Assembly (NCBI RefSeq): GCF_030867095.1
Contig: NC_081835.1
Location: forward strand, 44,871,892 to 44,935,891
DNA length: 64,000 bases
From: Alligator mississippiensis
Lineage: Eukaryota > Chordata > Crocodylia > Alligatoridae
Reading direction: 5' to 3'
In this document: one piece after another, positions 22,540 through 33,598 of the stretch
Layout: each line of letters begins with the position of its first letter
Position numbering within the stretch: position 1 is the first letter of the stretch
The notes under the pieces: model-generated
What the model saw: the letters and a program-made list of their open reading frames with translations, nothing else
Told to the model about the DNA's origin: nothing
Database searches by the model: none
Made by a program: the position numbers and the translations under genes

Positions 22540-23265
22540 TTCTATATAGGCTTTGAGTCTAAAGGACATGTACAGGTCACTTTTCCAGCTTTCTTTCTCA
22601 ACCCTGAGGGCTAGAAACTTAATTTTTTATTGTATTTAAAAAGAAAGAGTAAGATTCTCACCTAACTCCATGGTCCTAGAAACTGGAGCTTTAATGAAAG
22701 CTTCAAATATTGCTAGACCTGCAATTAGAAGAATTAGCAACGCTAGGGTAAGAGTCTTTTATTTGGATGATTTTTTTTCTCCAGAATAAACTTTCTTGCA
22801 ATTAAAACTGGGCACTAGGAGCTGGTTAAACTGGTAATAGTCATTTAGTGGTCCTCTAAGAAAAATAAACCTGTCATTGTGATCCTGAGAAACAGAAACA
22901 GAGGAGATCACAGACTGGAGCTTGGTTTGAGAGAAGGAACTGCCAGCCGCGGTAGTTAGGAGTACTTTCAGGGACCCTGGATGAGCTTGCAGGGAAATCT
23001 AAAAGGCCTTATCCATTGGCTGGCCTTGGTTTATTCTGTCTAGCGGCTTTCCTGTTAAAACTTTAAGAGTTTCTTTGTAGTAAAATCTGGAGGTCATTGT
23101 CATAAGTACTGCCCGCTCCTCTACATCCCAGATCAATGGATAAAACTTCACAGAAATCAGTCCCCTTTCCAATTAGATTATCACCCAAGCATAGAATTAT
23201 TTAAATATAAAGAACACATCATAAGAAAACAATGAGCTTTATGACACCTCTGTAAGGAGAATACT
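22540..23265. other. No recognisable feature
   Basis: Nothing supported apart from low-complexity A/T runs. Confidence 0.4.
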
Positions 23266-23269
23266 TCAC

Positions 23270-23456
23270 ATTCCATGCGTGTCTAACACTGGCAAGGCTT
23301 GGTGACAGGAGTTAATTGCACAGGGATCAGGAGATAAAGCGGTAATTGGAATGCGAGGTACCATGCGATCTACAGGTTTTCTCCCCGAAACAGGCTCTGA
23401 TCGCTGATCATACCGGCATTCTGTCTCTCTTTTGTTTACACTGTTGAGCCTTGCAG
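23270..23456. promoter_or_regulatory. CpG-dense block, candidate conserved element
   Basis: This block keeps about eight CpGs in a region where CpG is otherwise rare. It contains homeobox-like TTAATTG (near 23313) and leads into the splice-flanked segment at 23457. CpG retention without repeat identity suggests either constraint or a hypomethylated regulatory site. This is inference from composition only. Confidence 0.3.
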
Positions 23457-23556
23457 GTCACAGGTGCTGGGCGTGCAAAAGGCAGCACCCTGCTGGGTGC
23501 AGTGAAGAGCATCACTGCGCGCACAGCCACAAGAGGCACTTGGCAATGTCTTCATT
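23457..23556 (+). CDS. Candidate host exon, 100 bp, unidentified
   Basis: A long pyrimidine-rich tract ending in TTGCAG precedes 100 bp that end at a good donor, GTAAGC. In frame 1 it is open and basic, containing GRAKGSTLLGAVKSITARTA, and leaves phase 1. Another frame (from 23459) is also open and Cys/His-rich, ending in a stop just past the donor, so frame choice is uncertain. The segment contains several CpGs (GGGCGTG, TGCGCGC), as does the block before it. I do not recognise the peptide. Splice strength is better than for the other candidates in this window. Confidence 0.32.
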
Positions 23557-23759
23557 GTAAGCTCTGATAGGCCAGATGGAGAGAAGAAAATAAAAATGCA
23601 AGACCGAACAAGCACACTATGACCTTAGCATGATCAAAACAATATGGCAACTGGTACTTCTAGGAGCATATACATGTAATAAAGCTTTTTATCTTTATAA
23701 ATCTCATTTTATTCATAATAATGATTATAGATTCAGCCCCATTTCAGAGTTTAGTGTCT

Positions 23760-23945
23760 CTTCACTAACTTTAATCCTCACAACTTCCCTGTGCAGCAGA
23801 GAATGTCAACCCCATTTTACAGACAGGGAAACAGAGGCACAGAGAACAGGCAGTGGATTTACCCAAGGTCACAAAATCAGTGATACAGTCAGAAAGAACA
23901 CGTGCATTTCATGTCTCCCAATGTTATGCTTTAGCCACAAAACTA
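23760..23945 (-). repeat. MIR SINE, reverse orientation
   Basis: Very clear MIR core read as the reverse complement: TTTAATCCTCACAACTTCCC, CCCATTTTACAGACAGGGAA, ACAGAGGCACAGAGAAC, ACCCAAGGTCACAAAATCAG. The order and spacing match the MIR consensus across its central region. The 43-codon-plus open frame through it is accidental. Confidence 0.85.
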
Positions 23946-23949
23946 CTCT

Positions 23950-24453
23950 CCTTCCCATGTTATTCTATTGTAGTAGTCAACTGTTGATCCTCTGCATCAA
24001 GGTGTACACATAAGAGGTCTAGTCAGATGTCTGATGAATCTGTGGCTGACAAACCCAATTCAAGGGAAACACAGCTTGTTCTCAACCTTTTTAGACTCAA
24101 GGCCAGCTCTTATTGTTAACTCTATTTTGTCTATGGGAAAATAAGCGAAGATTTGTTTCAGTTGCAAAGAACTCAGAAAGAGCACAAGCCAGAAAGATCG
24201 CAACAGGTCAGAATGTATTTAGCACTGTGTATTCCTATTGAAAATCTTTGGGTTTCTCCTGTGAATCATATTTGCACACCTAACAGTGCTAAAACATTGT
24301 ATGCAGTGCTCTGGCATCCTTGAAAGCATCTCAAAGCACTCCAGGGTGCTTCAGCACCCTTGTTGAGAATCTGCTCTATAGATTTCTGAGCAGCTGCTTA
24401 GGTTGCTGGCAAGGTTACAGTGCAGCTGTAGAGGTTTATGGTCACATCCTATT
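23950..24453. other. No recognisable feature
   Basis: Nothing supported. Confidence 0.4.
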
Positions 24454-25070
24454 CACCTCTTAAGTGCAATAGTGTAAGAAAGGGGGGGAGGGTGAAAGGG
24501 TGGTACCACCAGTGGACACTGACTCTGGGGAGGAAAGTCGAGTCAAGTAGGTTCTGAGGCTGCTGCGGCCACTGGGGCATCTTAGATGCTGTAATAAACC
24601 TCCTCTATACCCAGGCCTTGACCTATTTGGTATGAGGTTAGTTGAGCTACTTTGCATCATTAGTGATCCTTTGGGGAAAAAGGACCTGGTGGCATCCATC
24701 TCCTTTCCAGGTATGGATAGCTGTTGGTTCACAGGGAGCTCATCTGCCCTTTGACAGGTCTTGTTTTTAGTTCTAGGTGTCCACACACTCTCCTCACCCA
24801 GGTTAGCCCAGGTGGGGGTGCCGGTTTAGTCACCGACAGCCTGACCATGGAACAGGCTGTACTGGTTTACATGGAACCAGATAGGAGACCAAGAGAGGCC
24901 TGGCCTGACAGGAAGGTAGGGGAACTGGGGGAAAGGGAGGGCAAAAATAGTAGTAGGTGTACTGCCAGCCCGAATACCACTTGCTGGTAGCACAGTAACG
25001 AATGCTGCTCCTTATGTCAGTGCTGCCTAGGGCACTAAACTGTCCAGTTACACCTCTGCCTAAGTGCAAT
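24454..25070. repeat. Unidentified insertion flanked by direct repeats
   Basis: CACCTCTTAAGTGCAAT at 24454-24470 recurs as CACCTCTGCCTAAGTGCAAT at 25051-25070, differing by a 3-base indel. The roughly 580-bp interior is GC-richer than its surroundings, holds an AATAAA-like signal near 24592 and has no recognised coding domain. A target duplication this long would fit retrotransposition, but the family is unknown. Confidence 0.4.
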
Positions 25071-27419
25071 CCTATTCCACCCTGCTTAAGTCTTTGAAGT
25101 TAGGAGCATAATTTACAAATTATCATTCAAACAATCTGCAGGAACTTTGCCAGTCTTCGTGGTACTTTTACTGTGCTGAGAATGAGAATATAAGAAGCAA
25201 ATAATCAAAGCTACTGCAAGTCAGTATGCAAATTACCTGATAAATGCTGTTCATTTTATTTCTCTTGTTTGTATTTTGTAATGTTACAAGTAGTACAGAG
25301 CTGGTCATAGACTCAAAGCCTTTTGCTGTCAACTACTGCCCTGCAGACATGCACTGCCCTTACAAAAAACTGATGAAACCCCCAATTCTCCTTTCTATTA
25401 AATGAGACCTAAAGGGGCAAAACGGACATTGCTGTCCTGCCTGTGGATCTGAGCCACTACGCTATTGTAGCCAAGCTGAATATTCGGAGTATTGGGCCAG
25501 TTTAGGAAAATGAGATTTTTTTTCCAAGCATCAGGTGGAATGTCACACCCATAGTCAGCCATCACTGATGTATAAACCAAAGGAAAGCAAAATGACTTTT
25601 GCAGAGAACAGAATTGTGCATGTCCCATACTTTTCTTGTGAATATCAGTGAGTTTCTGGACTATAAATTGATAGAAGTCTCTGAAGCAGCTGGTAAGATC
25701 AGGAACAAAATGAATTCTTTTCTTTGCTCCCCTGAAACATGGGAATGAACTATTGCAGTTTGCCTGCTACTGATACAGCTATTGCTGCCTGTCAAAAGCT
25801 AAACTGAAAAGCAATATTGGTTTGTACTAACATAGGGTAAATGTACTGAGCTAAAACACACATCTGTCTCTTCACAACTGCATTCAGACACAGAACTTGA
25901 AGGCTTTTACTTCTTGAGCAATGAAAAACATCTTGTATATGTCCCCTGGGAAGAGATCTTAATATTGCTGAGGTCACAGTTAAGGGTCTGATGGAGGTTT
26001 TGTGTACAAGAGTTTTCTCCCAAGACAATTGATTGACAATTAACTCAACTTCATTAGTAAATGTTTCTATTCTGCCATGAAGACTGCAAATGTTTCTACC
26101 AACTAGCCTGTATAAACATATATCTAAGTTGGGCTAATACGTGATTTAAAAAACAAAACAAAAAACCCCAGAACTCCTGTGCAGAGAAACTGAGTGTAAC
26201 TATGAGGAGGTAGACATGGGTATTGTGAATGGTTGTTAAAGGAGTTTCTTATGGAGACGCAAAGTTTGCTTGTGTCTGATAGTATGAATGGGCATCCGTG
26301 TGTATGAGCTGAAGCTGATCTGGAGGTTGATGATCTCTTAACTAGTACTTCTTTTTTAGAAATGTTAATAGGGAATGTATATGAGCAACTTTTAACTCTG
26401 AGTTAATGAAGATTTTTGTGGAGGACTATATATATATAATTGCAAGGAAATAAAACATCTGTGCTGTGCATATTACATATCTATGCCAGTCTTAAATTGT
26501 TATATATTTTTTCCCATTGGATGCCAACACTGAAGACCTTGAAGTATTATTGAGGTTTTTATTGCAAATGGAAGTGGTTTCCCTGGATTCATATGTAGGA
26601 TCCTACTTGATAGCAGAGACTTATTTGGTTATCTACCATCATTGGTAAGACTGATTTCCATGCAGCACACTTTTACATTTCTAAAGGGTTGATGTAGCAG
26701 TTTACAGGAGAAGCAGGTATACCCTGTGACTCCTGAAAACTTGGCTTTTGTTCTTGTTTGGCTATTCCCCTTAATCTAAACTAGGTCATTCAGGCTGAAA
26801 ATCTGTTCTTTGCAGCTGGAAAAAATAGTCTACCTGGGTTTTATTCTGTGCCCATCACCACAGTATGTGAGTATCTAACATACTAATGTTTAGAAGACAG
26901 CATAAAGGGCCTTCACTTCCTTCAGTTTTCCATTTACATTCTCAAAAATGAGGACAAAAGTTTCTCTTTAGAATATAGCCATTTTAAATATTTACAACAC
27001 AATGCCTTCCATTTCACAGCACTCGGCAAAGGTAGGGAACTGTATATATAGCAATCACTTAAACTAAGCCATCATAGAAATGAAGCTACCACCAGCATGA
27101 AAGATTTTGGATATTTTAACAGTGCACAGGTGTAAAATACAATGACTTGGGAAAGGAGGTGCACTGGGTCCAGCTGAGAAGGCGAGAGAGGTTTTTAGGG
27201 TTTAGGTAGGGAGAATATAAATAGCTATACTATACATTAGCCAGGACACTAGGGCTGACATGACTTCCTCAGTACTATGAAAAAATATATCATCTTTCAT
27301 GAATGTGAGTTGCTGTCATCTCATGTGAAAGATGGTACTTTCTTCAAGGGAGTGCTAGATTATAGTTTTGGGTGTAGAAGAAAAGGTGCTAATCGCTAAG
27401 TTGTCTTAATTCCTTTCAG
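25071..27419. other. No recognisable feature
   Basis: AT-rich unique-looking sequence with an A-rich tract near 26148-26168 and a TA run near 26428. No gene, SINE or transposon end was recognised. Confidence 0.4.
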
Positions 27420-27474
27420 AAACCTGAGGTTTCTATAGAAGTCCGTAGTCCAAGTACCAACCTAGCCCTAACCT
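27420..27474 (+). CDS. Weak candidate exon, 55 bp
   Basis: CCTTTCAG acceptor, 55 bp open only in frame 1 (KPEVSIEVRSPSTNLALT), then the strong donor GTGAGTTA. Its phase does not fit directly onto the 23457 candidate. It lies 10 bp from a Harbinger insertion. Chance is a serious alternative. Confidence 0.18.
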
Positions 27475-27482
27475 GTGAGTTA

Positions 27483-28357
27483 ACTGGGTATGTCTACCTG
27501 GGATGCTTTACTGGAGATCAAAGTGAAATACTGCACAGTAAACACCACCTTCCACATGTGCAGACACTTACACAGTTATTTGCTCACATTGTGAGTAAAT
27601 TTGCTAGCTGTAAATACAAGTAGCAAATTTTACTTGTGTTTCCTTACTGCGCCATACAGCATGTGCAGACGGCTGACTGGGAACAAACGTGCTCCTGGGC
27701 AGCAGAGCAGCAGAGGGTGGGAGATTACTCCCTGCTGCCGGGGTGGGCTCTGCCACTGGAGCCTGGATGTGGGACAATGTCTCCTTGTCCCAGCAGCAGG
27801 GAGCTCCCAGCTCCCACTCTGCAATTGGGGGCTGGGAGATGTTTATTTCCCAGACCCAGGCCTATGATTAGGGAACAGAGGCTGGGAGATTTTTATCTCC
27901 CAGCCTTGACTCAGTGAATGGGGATCTGGGGTTGGGAGGTAAGAATCTCCCAGGCCCCATTCCCCAGTTGTGGGGTAGAGGCTGGGAGCTCCCTGCTGCT
28001 GGGGAGAGGGGCATTGTGCCTGCCCAGGCTGTGGTGATGGAATCTAGCCTGGCAGCTGGCAGCTCATGGGGGCAGGGAGCAATCTTCCAGCCCCTGCCAG
28101 GAAACAGCTGTCTCCTTGCCCTGTGCTCCTTGCTAGCCCCTGGGCTAGCACCCAGGGGGAGGCTAAAGCTCTCCTTGGCTACTGAAGGGGACCAGTGCAG
28201 GGCTGGCATGGTTGGGAGCAGACTGCTGCCATGAGCAGCAAATCTTCTCCCACTTCCCTGCATATGTAGATGCCTGCCCAGAGTTGGTTTACTCTAGAGT
28301 AATTTTCTCTAAAGTAAACCCACCCCAGAGCATTTGCACATGTAGACATGCCCACTA
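27483..28357. mobile_element. Harbinger-type non-autonomous element, 0.87 kb, TSD ACT
   Basis: The body 27486-28354 begins GGGTATGTCTACCTGGGATG and ends ACATGTAGACATGCCC, with ACT immediately outside both ends, a 3-bp target duplication. Subterminal GTTTACTCTAGAGTAA and TACTGCACAGTAAAC motifs match the 4.5-kb Harbinger ends. The interior is GC-rich, with repeated hairpins of the type GGCTGGGAGATTTTTATCTC (near 27880). There is no transposase. Confidence 0.78.
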
Positions 28358-28409
28358 TCATGAGTAGAGCAGCTGCAGGTAATGGGGCCCTGGGCACCCA
28401 CCAGCGTTA

Positions 28410-29248
28410 CATATACTTAGGATTACCATATGTCCAAAACTCTTTTCAGATCCTTCAATCTCTGTCTGGGAGTTTTGGTTTTTTTAAAATATGATCAAAT
28501 GTCCAGAATTTTAGTCAGGTCAACTTTGAATTTTTTCCTGGCTTGCCCTAGGAAGGAGTTGCTTGGGGCTGGAGAGAGCTGGGGGAGAGTGGCTGCAGGC
28601 AGGGAGTACTCCCATGTGGCTGCCATGCATGCAGCCAGGCAGGGTGGTGGGAGCAGCCCTAGCAGCTGGATGTGGGCAAGTCAGTGGGGGGCAGGGGTTG
28701 GAGGGCCAGGGCTCCGGGACTATCTGGGGGAGAGCAGGGTGTGTGGCAGGGTGTGTGTGGGGGGAGAGGGGGGTGCCTACCAGCACTGGGGGAAGCTGTC
28801 AGGGTGCTGGGAGGTGGAGGGAGTATGCCTGTCTCTCCAGCAGGGGAAGGGGTGCAGGGGGAGCCCTTCAGGGGCAGCAGGAAGCTACGTGGCCCAGCTG
28901 GTGATACCGGGGCCAGTGCCCATGCTCACAGGAGTGGAGCAGCCAAGAGACATTCCAGGCCTGGAGGGAGCAGGGGGCTATGGGTTGTGAGAGGCACTGG
29001 CAAGGCTTGGGGGGCTGTGGCTTGGGAGTGAGGGGTGCTGTGGGGGTGTGGGACTGTGGCTTGGGAGTGCGGGGCATTGGCAGGGCCAGCAGTCTGTGGG
29101 TTGGGAGTGAGGGGCAGAAGCAGGGCTGGGGGGGGGGGGGGCAATGGAATAGGCAGGGGCAGGAAATTGATGTATCTCTGGCCCCCACAATTGTATACCC
29201 CCTTCCATCCTCTTTTTTGGAACTGTAAATGGTAACCCTACATATGCT
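28410..29248. mobile_element. Non-autonomous hAT, TIR TAGGATTACCAT, with TSD
   Basis: The element 28418-29240 begins TAGGATTACCATATGTCC and ends ATGGTAACCCTA. CATATACT (28410-28417) and CATATGCT (29241-29248) form an 8-bp target duplication with one change. The interior is a GC-rich array including a 14-base G run (29128-29141) and a repeated unit of about 45 bp (28985-29115) containing GGCAGGGCCAG and TTGGGAGTG. No transposase is present; long open frames reflect G/C composition. Confidence 0.8.
29128..29141 (+). repeat. Poly-G run
   Basis: Fourteen consecutive G within the hAT interior; prone to replication and sequencing error. Confidence 0.9.
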
Positions 29249-29389
29249 TGATATGAAGAAAAGGAAAGGGAGAAGGGAACAAGGGGCAGAAGATGGATGA
29301 GAAGGAGACAGGAAGAATAAGAAGAAAAAAGGGGGAGAATTATTTAAAAGGAGGCATGAAAAGAAGTCTAATCAGGTAAGAGGAATAAG

Positions 29390-30753
29390 GGAGGAAGGAG
29401 GACCCAGGAAACTATAGGCCAGTCAGTCTTACCTCGATCCTGGGTAAGCTTTTTGAGAGAATTATCCTGGCGCATGTCCGCGAGGGGCCAGCAGGGGAAG
29501 TTATGCTTAGGGGTAACCAACACGGGTTCATTAGAGGCAGGTCCTGTTAGACCAACCTGGTGGCCTTCTATGACCAGGTCACAAAATCCTTAGACGCAGG
29601 GGTAGCAGTGGATGTAGTCTTTCTGGACTTCAGGAAGGCCTTTGACACTGTCTCTCACCCCATCCTCATTAAAAAACAAGGGGACTGTGGCACTGACACC
29701 TACACAGTCAAATGGGTCACTAACTGGCTGGAGGGTCGCACCCAGAGAGTGGTGGTGGGTGGGTCATTTTCGACCTGGAGGGATGTGGGCAGTGGGGTCC
29801 CCCAGGGCTCGGTTCTCAGACCCGCACTGTTCAACATCTTCATCAGTGACTTGGACGAGGGGGTAAAAAGCACCCTGTTCAAATTTGCTGACAACACTAA
29901 GATGTGGGGGGATGTGGGCACACTAGAAGGGAGGAATAGGCTGCAATTGGACCTAGACAGGTTACAGGGGTGGGCGGATGAGAACAGGATGGGTTTCAGC
30001 ACTGACAAGTGCAAGGTGCTGCACCTGGGGAGGAAGAACCAGCAGCAGACCTACAGGCTGGGGAACTCCCTTCTCGTCAGTGCAGAGGCAGAAAAGGATC
30101 TTGGAGTCATTATTGATGCCAAAATGAACATGGACCAACAGTGTGGGGACGCAGTCAGGAAGGCCAACCGTACCTTGTCATGCATGCACAGATGCATCTC
30201 GAGCAGGTCCAGGGAGGTTATCCTCCCCCTCTGTCAAACACTGGTCAGGCCGCAGTTGGAGTACTGTGTCCAGTTCTGGGTGCCGCACTTCAGGAGGGAT
30301 GTGGACATCATTGAGAGGGTCCAGAGGAGGGCCACTCACATGATCAGGGATCAGCAGGGCAGGCCCTATGAGGAGAGGTTAAGGGACCTGAACCTGTTCA
30401 GCCTCCACAAGAAAAGGCTGAGGGGGGATCTAGTGGCCATTTACAAACTAGTCAGAGGGGACCAGCAGGCATTGGGGGAGTCCCTGTTCCCCCGAGCACT
30501 ACCAGGAGTGACTAGAAATAACAGTCACAAGCTGGCAGAGGGTAGATTCAGACTAGACATCAGGAGTCGCTACTTCACTGTCAGGGCGGCTAGGACCTGG
30601 AACCAACTTCCAAGCGAAGTGGTGCTTTAAGAGGAGGTTAGACGAACACCTTGCTGGGGTCTTTTGACCCCAGTACTTTTTCCTGCCATGGCAGGGTGTC
30701 GGGCTTGATGATCTGCTCAGGTCCCTTCCAACCCTACCAACTATGAAACTATG
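29390..30753 (+). mobile_element. CR1 LINE, 5' truncated (copy 2)
   Basis: This copy begins inside the RT coding region (sequence for NYRPVSLTSI near 29417) and ends in the CR1 3' UTR with ACTATGAAACTATGA at 30739-30753. The last 570 bp are nearly identical to copy 1 at 1-598, so both belong to one subfamily. A 20-bp deletion after 30626 relative to copy 1 removes part of the C-terminus. A clear target duplication is not seen. Confidence 0.92.
29560..30630 (+). pseudogene. CR1 ORF2 reverse transcriptase, partial
   Basis: A single 356-codon open frame covers most of the RT fingers-palm-thumb and the C-terminal region. Landmarks are FLDFRKAFDTVSHPIL (residues about 21-37), SGVPQGSVLRPALFN (about 78-92) and the active site KFADNTKMWG (108-117). 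The canonical site is FADD: the second catalytic Asp is Asn here (29893-29895), so the enzyme would be inactive. The frame stops early (GTG CTT TAA, ending 30630) because of a 20-bp deletion that removes the usual PTLGVFKRRLDE tail. The upstream endonuclease domain is absent through 5' truncation. Openness suggests recent insertion, not function. Confidence 0.85.
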
Positions 30754-30827
30754 AATTTGATGCATCTCACAGCAAATCTGTGTGGGACATCTGTGGAGCA
30801 GCCCGTCTTGGCTACTGTGCATACAGT

Positions 30828-30930
30828 ATGAGGGATTGTTTATCTTCTCTTTGTACAGTGTCTGGCACAATGGAGTCCTGGTCTCAACTGAGGTGATCAG
30901 CATTACTGTAGACACATTAATAACGATGAA
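30828..30930 (+). repeat. Amniote SINE/L2-type 3' tail fragment
   Basis: Contains TTTGTACAGTGTCTGGCACA (near 30850) followed by ATGGAGTCCTGGTCTCAACT, the conserved tail of an amniote MIR/L2-type repeat. Only the 3' end is present. Confidence 0.5.
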
Positions 30931-30934
30931 ATAT

Positions 30935-31262
30935 ACTTTTCATGCAAAACAGGCCTGGATAGGTTGTATGTGGGTTTAGCTGGACTTGTGGGCAGGTACT
31001 TCTAACAAGGGCAGCTGCAACTTGTACATTTGTGTGATGAAGTTTGTTTATAAGGTGCAGATGTAGACAGTGCACACGCTTAGATTGTTTTGTTCTGAAG
31101 GTCTACGTTCTCAAAGGTCAGATAAATGTCTTTACTCAGCAGTGGCCAGCTGGGTTTATTCAGGTCCTGGATTATAGTGAATCCCAGGGCATGTCTCCTA
31201 TTGAAAAGCATTACTCAGAAAGTCAACCTGGCACCAGTGCCATTTGAAATGGAAGCATCCCT
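30935..31262. other. No recognisable feature
   Basis: Unique-looking sequence between a SINE tail and a hAT; nothing supported. Confidence 0.4.
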
Positions 31263-32218
31263 ATTGCGATTAGAGCTGTGCGAAACAGCACCGTTCTGTT
31301 TCAACTTGCATTTAGACATTTCAACGGAACAGCATTTCATCTTGAATTTCATTTAGATTTGAAACTGCTGTTCTGTTTTGTTTTGTCGAAACAGCTTTGC
31401 TGTTTCGCCTTTTCACCCATAGGCTATAATGGGGACGCTCGAAACAGCCTATTACTTTGTCATTTCTGGCCTGATTTGGATGAAATTTGTAGGAATGGTA
31501 GCCCCTTCTGAGGGCATGAAGTTTCAAGGAGACAGGTGCAGGGGTCTCAGGGAAACTGCACCTCAAGGTATGGCCAAGCAAAACTCATGACATTGGTGAC
31601 ACTGTGTGTTAAGGCGCAGCAGGGTGAAAGCTGCAGGCCTGCTAGCCCCTGCTGCGGCCACACAACCTGTCAGCTGTCGAGGAGATCGGTGCAGGGGTTC
31701 TGGGGCCCCGCACCTCTGGCTGCTGACAGGCAAAACTCGTGACATGGGTGGGTGACACTGTGTGTTTTTGTGTGTGTGTGTTTGTGTGTGTGTGTTAAGG
31801 TGTACCCTTACTCAGCTGACAGCAAGGCAGAAAGCAGGGCGGTTCAAACAGAGCTGCCTTTTATGCAGTTTTTCCATCCCTCCCCCAGAGCACTGGGATT
31901 GGAAGAGACCTCAGGAAAGGATGACAGTCACTGGCCAGCTACACAGTCAATAATGAGAGCACTCCTTCCCCCACCCCCTTCCCTCCTCTTCCCCCTCCCT
32001 CTCCTTCAGTTTCTGTTTCCCTGCAGGCAAGCCCAGCTTGAGCTTCCAAACTCAAAACATTTAGAAAATTTCGAAACATTTCGACTTGCTTCGTTTTGTT
32101 TTGAGGCTGTTTTGAAGCTCTCTGTTTCATTTTGATTTTGCTGTTTTGAGCTTGAAATGAGTTGAAACAGCGTCGAAACGAAACTGCTGGTGAAATTTCG
32201 CACAGCTCTAATTGCGAT
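31263..32218. mobile_element. Non-autonomous hAT, TIR TAGAGCTGTGCGAAA, with TSD
   Basis: The body 31271-32210 is flanked by an exact 8-bp duplication ATTGCGAT (31263-31270, 32211-32218). Ends TAGAGCTGTGCGAAA and TTTCGCACAGCTCTA are perfect 15-bp inverted repeats. As in the related element at 11.4 kb, both ends are rich in CGAAAC/GTTTCG motifs. The middle holds a TG microsatellite (31756-31796) and pyrimidine-rich tracts. No transposase. Confidence 0.88.
31756..31796. repeat. TG dinucleotide microsatellite, interrupted
   Basis: About twenty TG units with T interruptions, inside the hAT element. Confidence 0.9.
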
Positions 32219-32910
32219 TCTTCTTGAGGGTCAGGACTAGAGTAGTTGGGCGGATAGCTGTCACTCCTGCTCCTTTTGTTACACTGCTTCTGGCTGAGAC
32301 TAAGCTTGGAGCTCCCTCCCAAGCAGTAGTCTCGTCCCATTCGCTACAGCATCTCCTGCTTAAAAGAACTGGGAATAATGTTTATCACCACCTTTATCAT
32401 GGTGATGACGCTTGCGGGCTAGATACTGGAAATGGATCAGCTGGGAATGTTTTGTTCATCCACAGCAATGAGGATCAGGGCTATGGTGGGCACGGACACA
32501 TCTTCAGGCTACAGGACATCCCCTTGGTGAGGAGCAACCACCACCCGCCTCGGCCAATCAGTGGTGAAGGGCAGGGCTGCCACCTTGGCCAATCAGCAGT
32601 GAGGAGTGGTGGCACTGAGCCTTTTGGCCAATCGGCAGCAAGGGGCAGGGCCACCACAAAAAGACCACGTGAACCCTATGCTGATGAACGCATGGTGCCC
32701 TGTGAAATGAGGGAGAGCAAGTGCTAGGATCAGCAGCAAGTTTGTGAGCCTCTGCAGGTCAGCCAGCTGGGAGCCTCACCTCTCACCTTCTGCATCGTGG
32801 TTTCACATATCTCACAGCTCTGCCATTCTCTCCAGGCAGCCCAGCCTTCAGAGAACGGGGCATAGCAGGTGTGAGGCTCAAGCAGCCTCTCCCCCCACTG
32901 GGATCTGGTC
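32219..32910. other. Unassigned block with three CCAAT-box repeats
   Basis: A GC-richer, CpG-containing block lies between a hAT and a CR1. Between about 32551 and 32660, GGCCAATCAG/GGCCAATCGG-type motifs recur three times, each followed by a GTGAGG/GGGGCAGGG-like sequence. A 171-codon frame (32212-32727) crosses it but has no family motif. It could be part of an LTR or promoter-bearing repeat. Confidence 0.3.
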
Positions 32911-33061
32911 TCATAAAATCATAAAAAATTATGGTTGGAAGGGACATCAGGAGGTCATCTAGTCCAGGCTTGTCCAACATACGGCCTGCGGGCCGCCATG
33001 CGGCCCATCAAGCCATTTTATCTGGCCCATGGCAGCAGCATGGCAGCCACAGCAGCAAGGT

Positions 33062-33195
33062 GGGCAGAGAGCACAGAGGGAGCGTGGCGAGGTGGGCAGG
33101 GAGCGTTGTGGAGCATGGAGCCATGGCAGCGAGAGAGCGCAGAGGGAGCGCGGTGAGGCAGGCAGGGAGCACTGTGGAGCATGGAGCCATGGCAG
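33062..33195. repeat. Tandem repeat, two copies of 66 bp
   Basis: Two adjacent units share GAGAGCGCAGAGGGAGCG-like and GGAGCATGGAGCCATGGCAG segments with a period of 66 bp (CCATGGCAG at 33121 and 33187). Confidence 0.75.
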
Positions 33196-33565
33196 CAGGG
33201 CTGCGGCAAGGCGGGCAGGGCCGGCTCGTGGGCCCCAGCCAGCAGCAAGGGCAGGGGAGCTGCTTACCCCCATGGGGTCCAGGGGAGCGGCCCTGCACAG
33301 GAGGCCAAGCAGCGGCTGCTGGCAGTGCCAGCCTGCGTCTGCCTCCTCACCCCCCGCACTTCAAGCCAGCCCCGCTGCCCTGCCCCACAGCAAGGCGGCG
33401 CCTGCTCCCCCGGCCAGTCTCCCCCCGGGCACTGTGGCTCTCTGGGCCCTGCTGTCCATGCGCAAAGCCCCAAGGGGGCTGATTTTCATGTGCTGCTGGG
33501 GATGGGAGGAGCCCAGCCAGGTCTGCACCGGCCAGCAGAAGTGTCAATGGAGCGATGGAGCTGCT

Positions 33566-33598
33566 TGGGACGGGACGGGACGGGATGGGACGGGACGA
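33566..33598. repeat. GGGAC pentanucleotide microsatellite
   Basis: Six or so GGGAC/GGGAT units in a row. Confidence 0.85.

Noticed and set aside
28430..28990. 186-codon Gly-rich frame
   Set aside because: It spans the G-rich interior of a hAT element; no family resemblance.
33062..33195. Tandem repeat considered as a CRISPR-like array
   Set aside because: Only two units, no spacers, inside a vertebrate hAT element.
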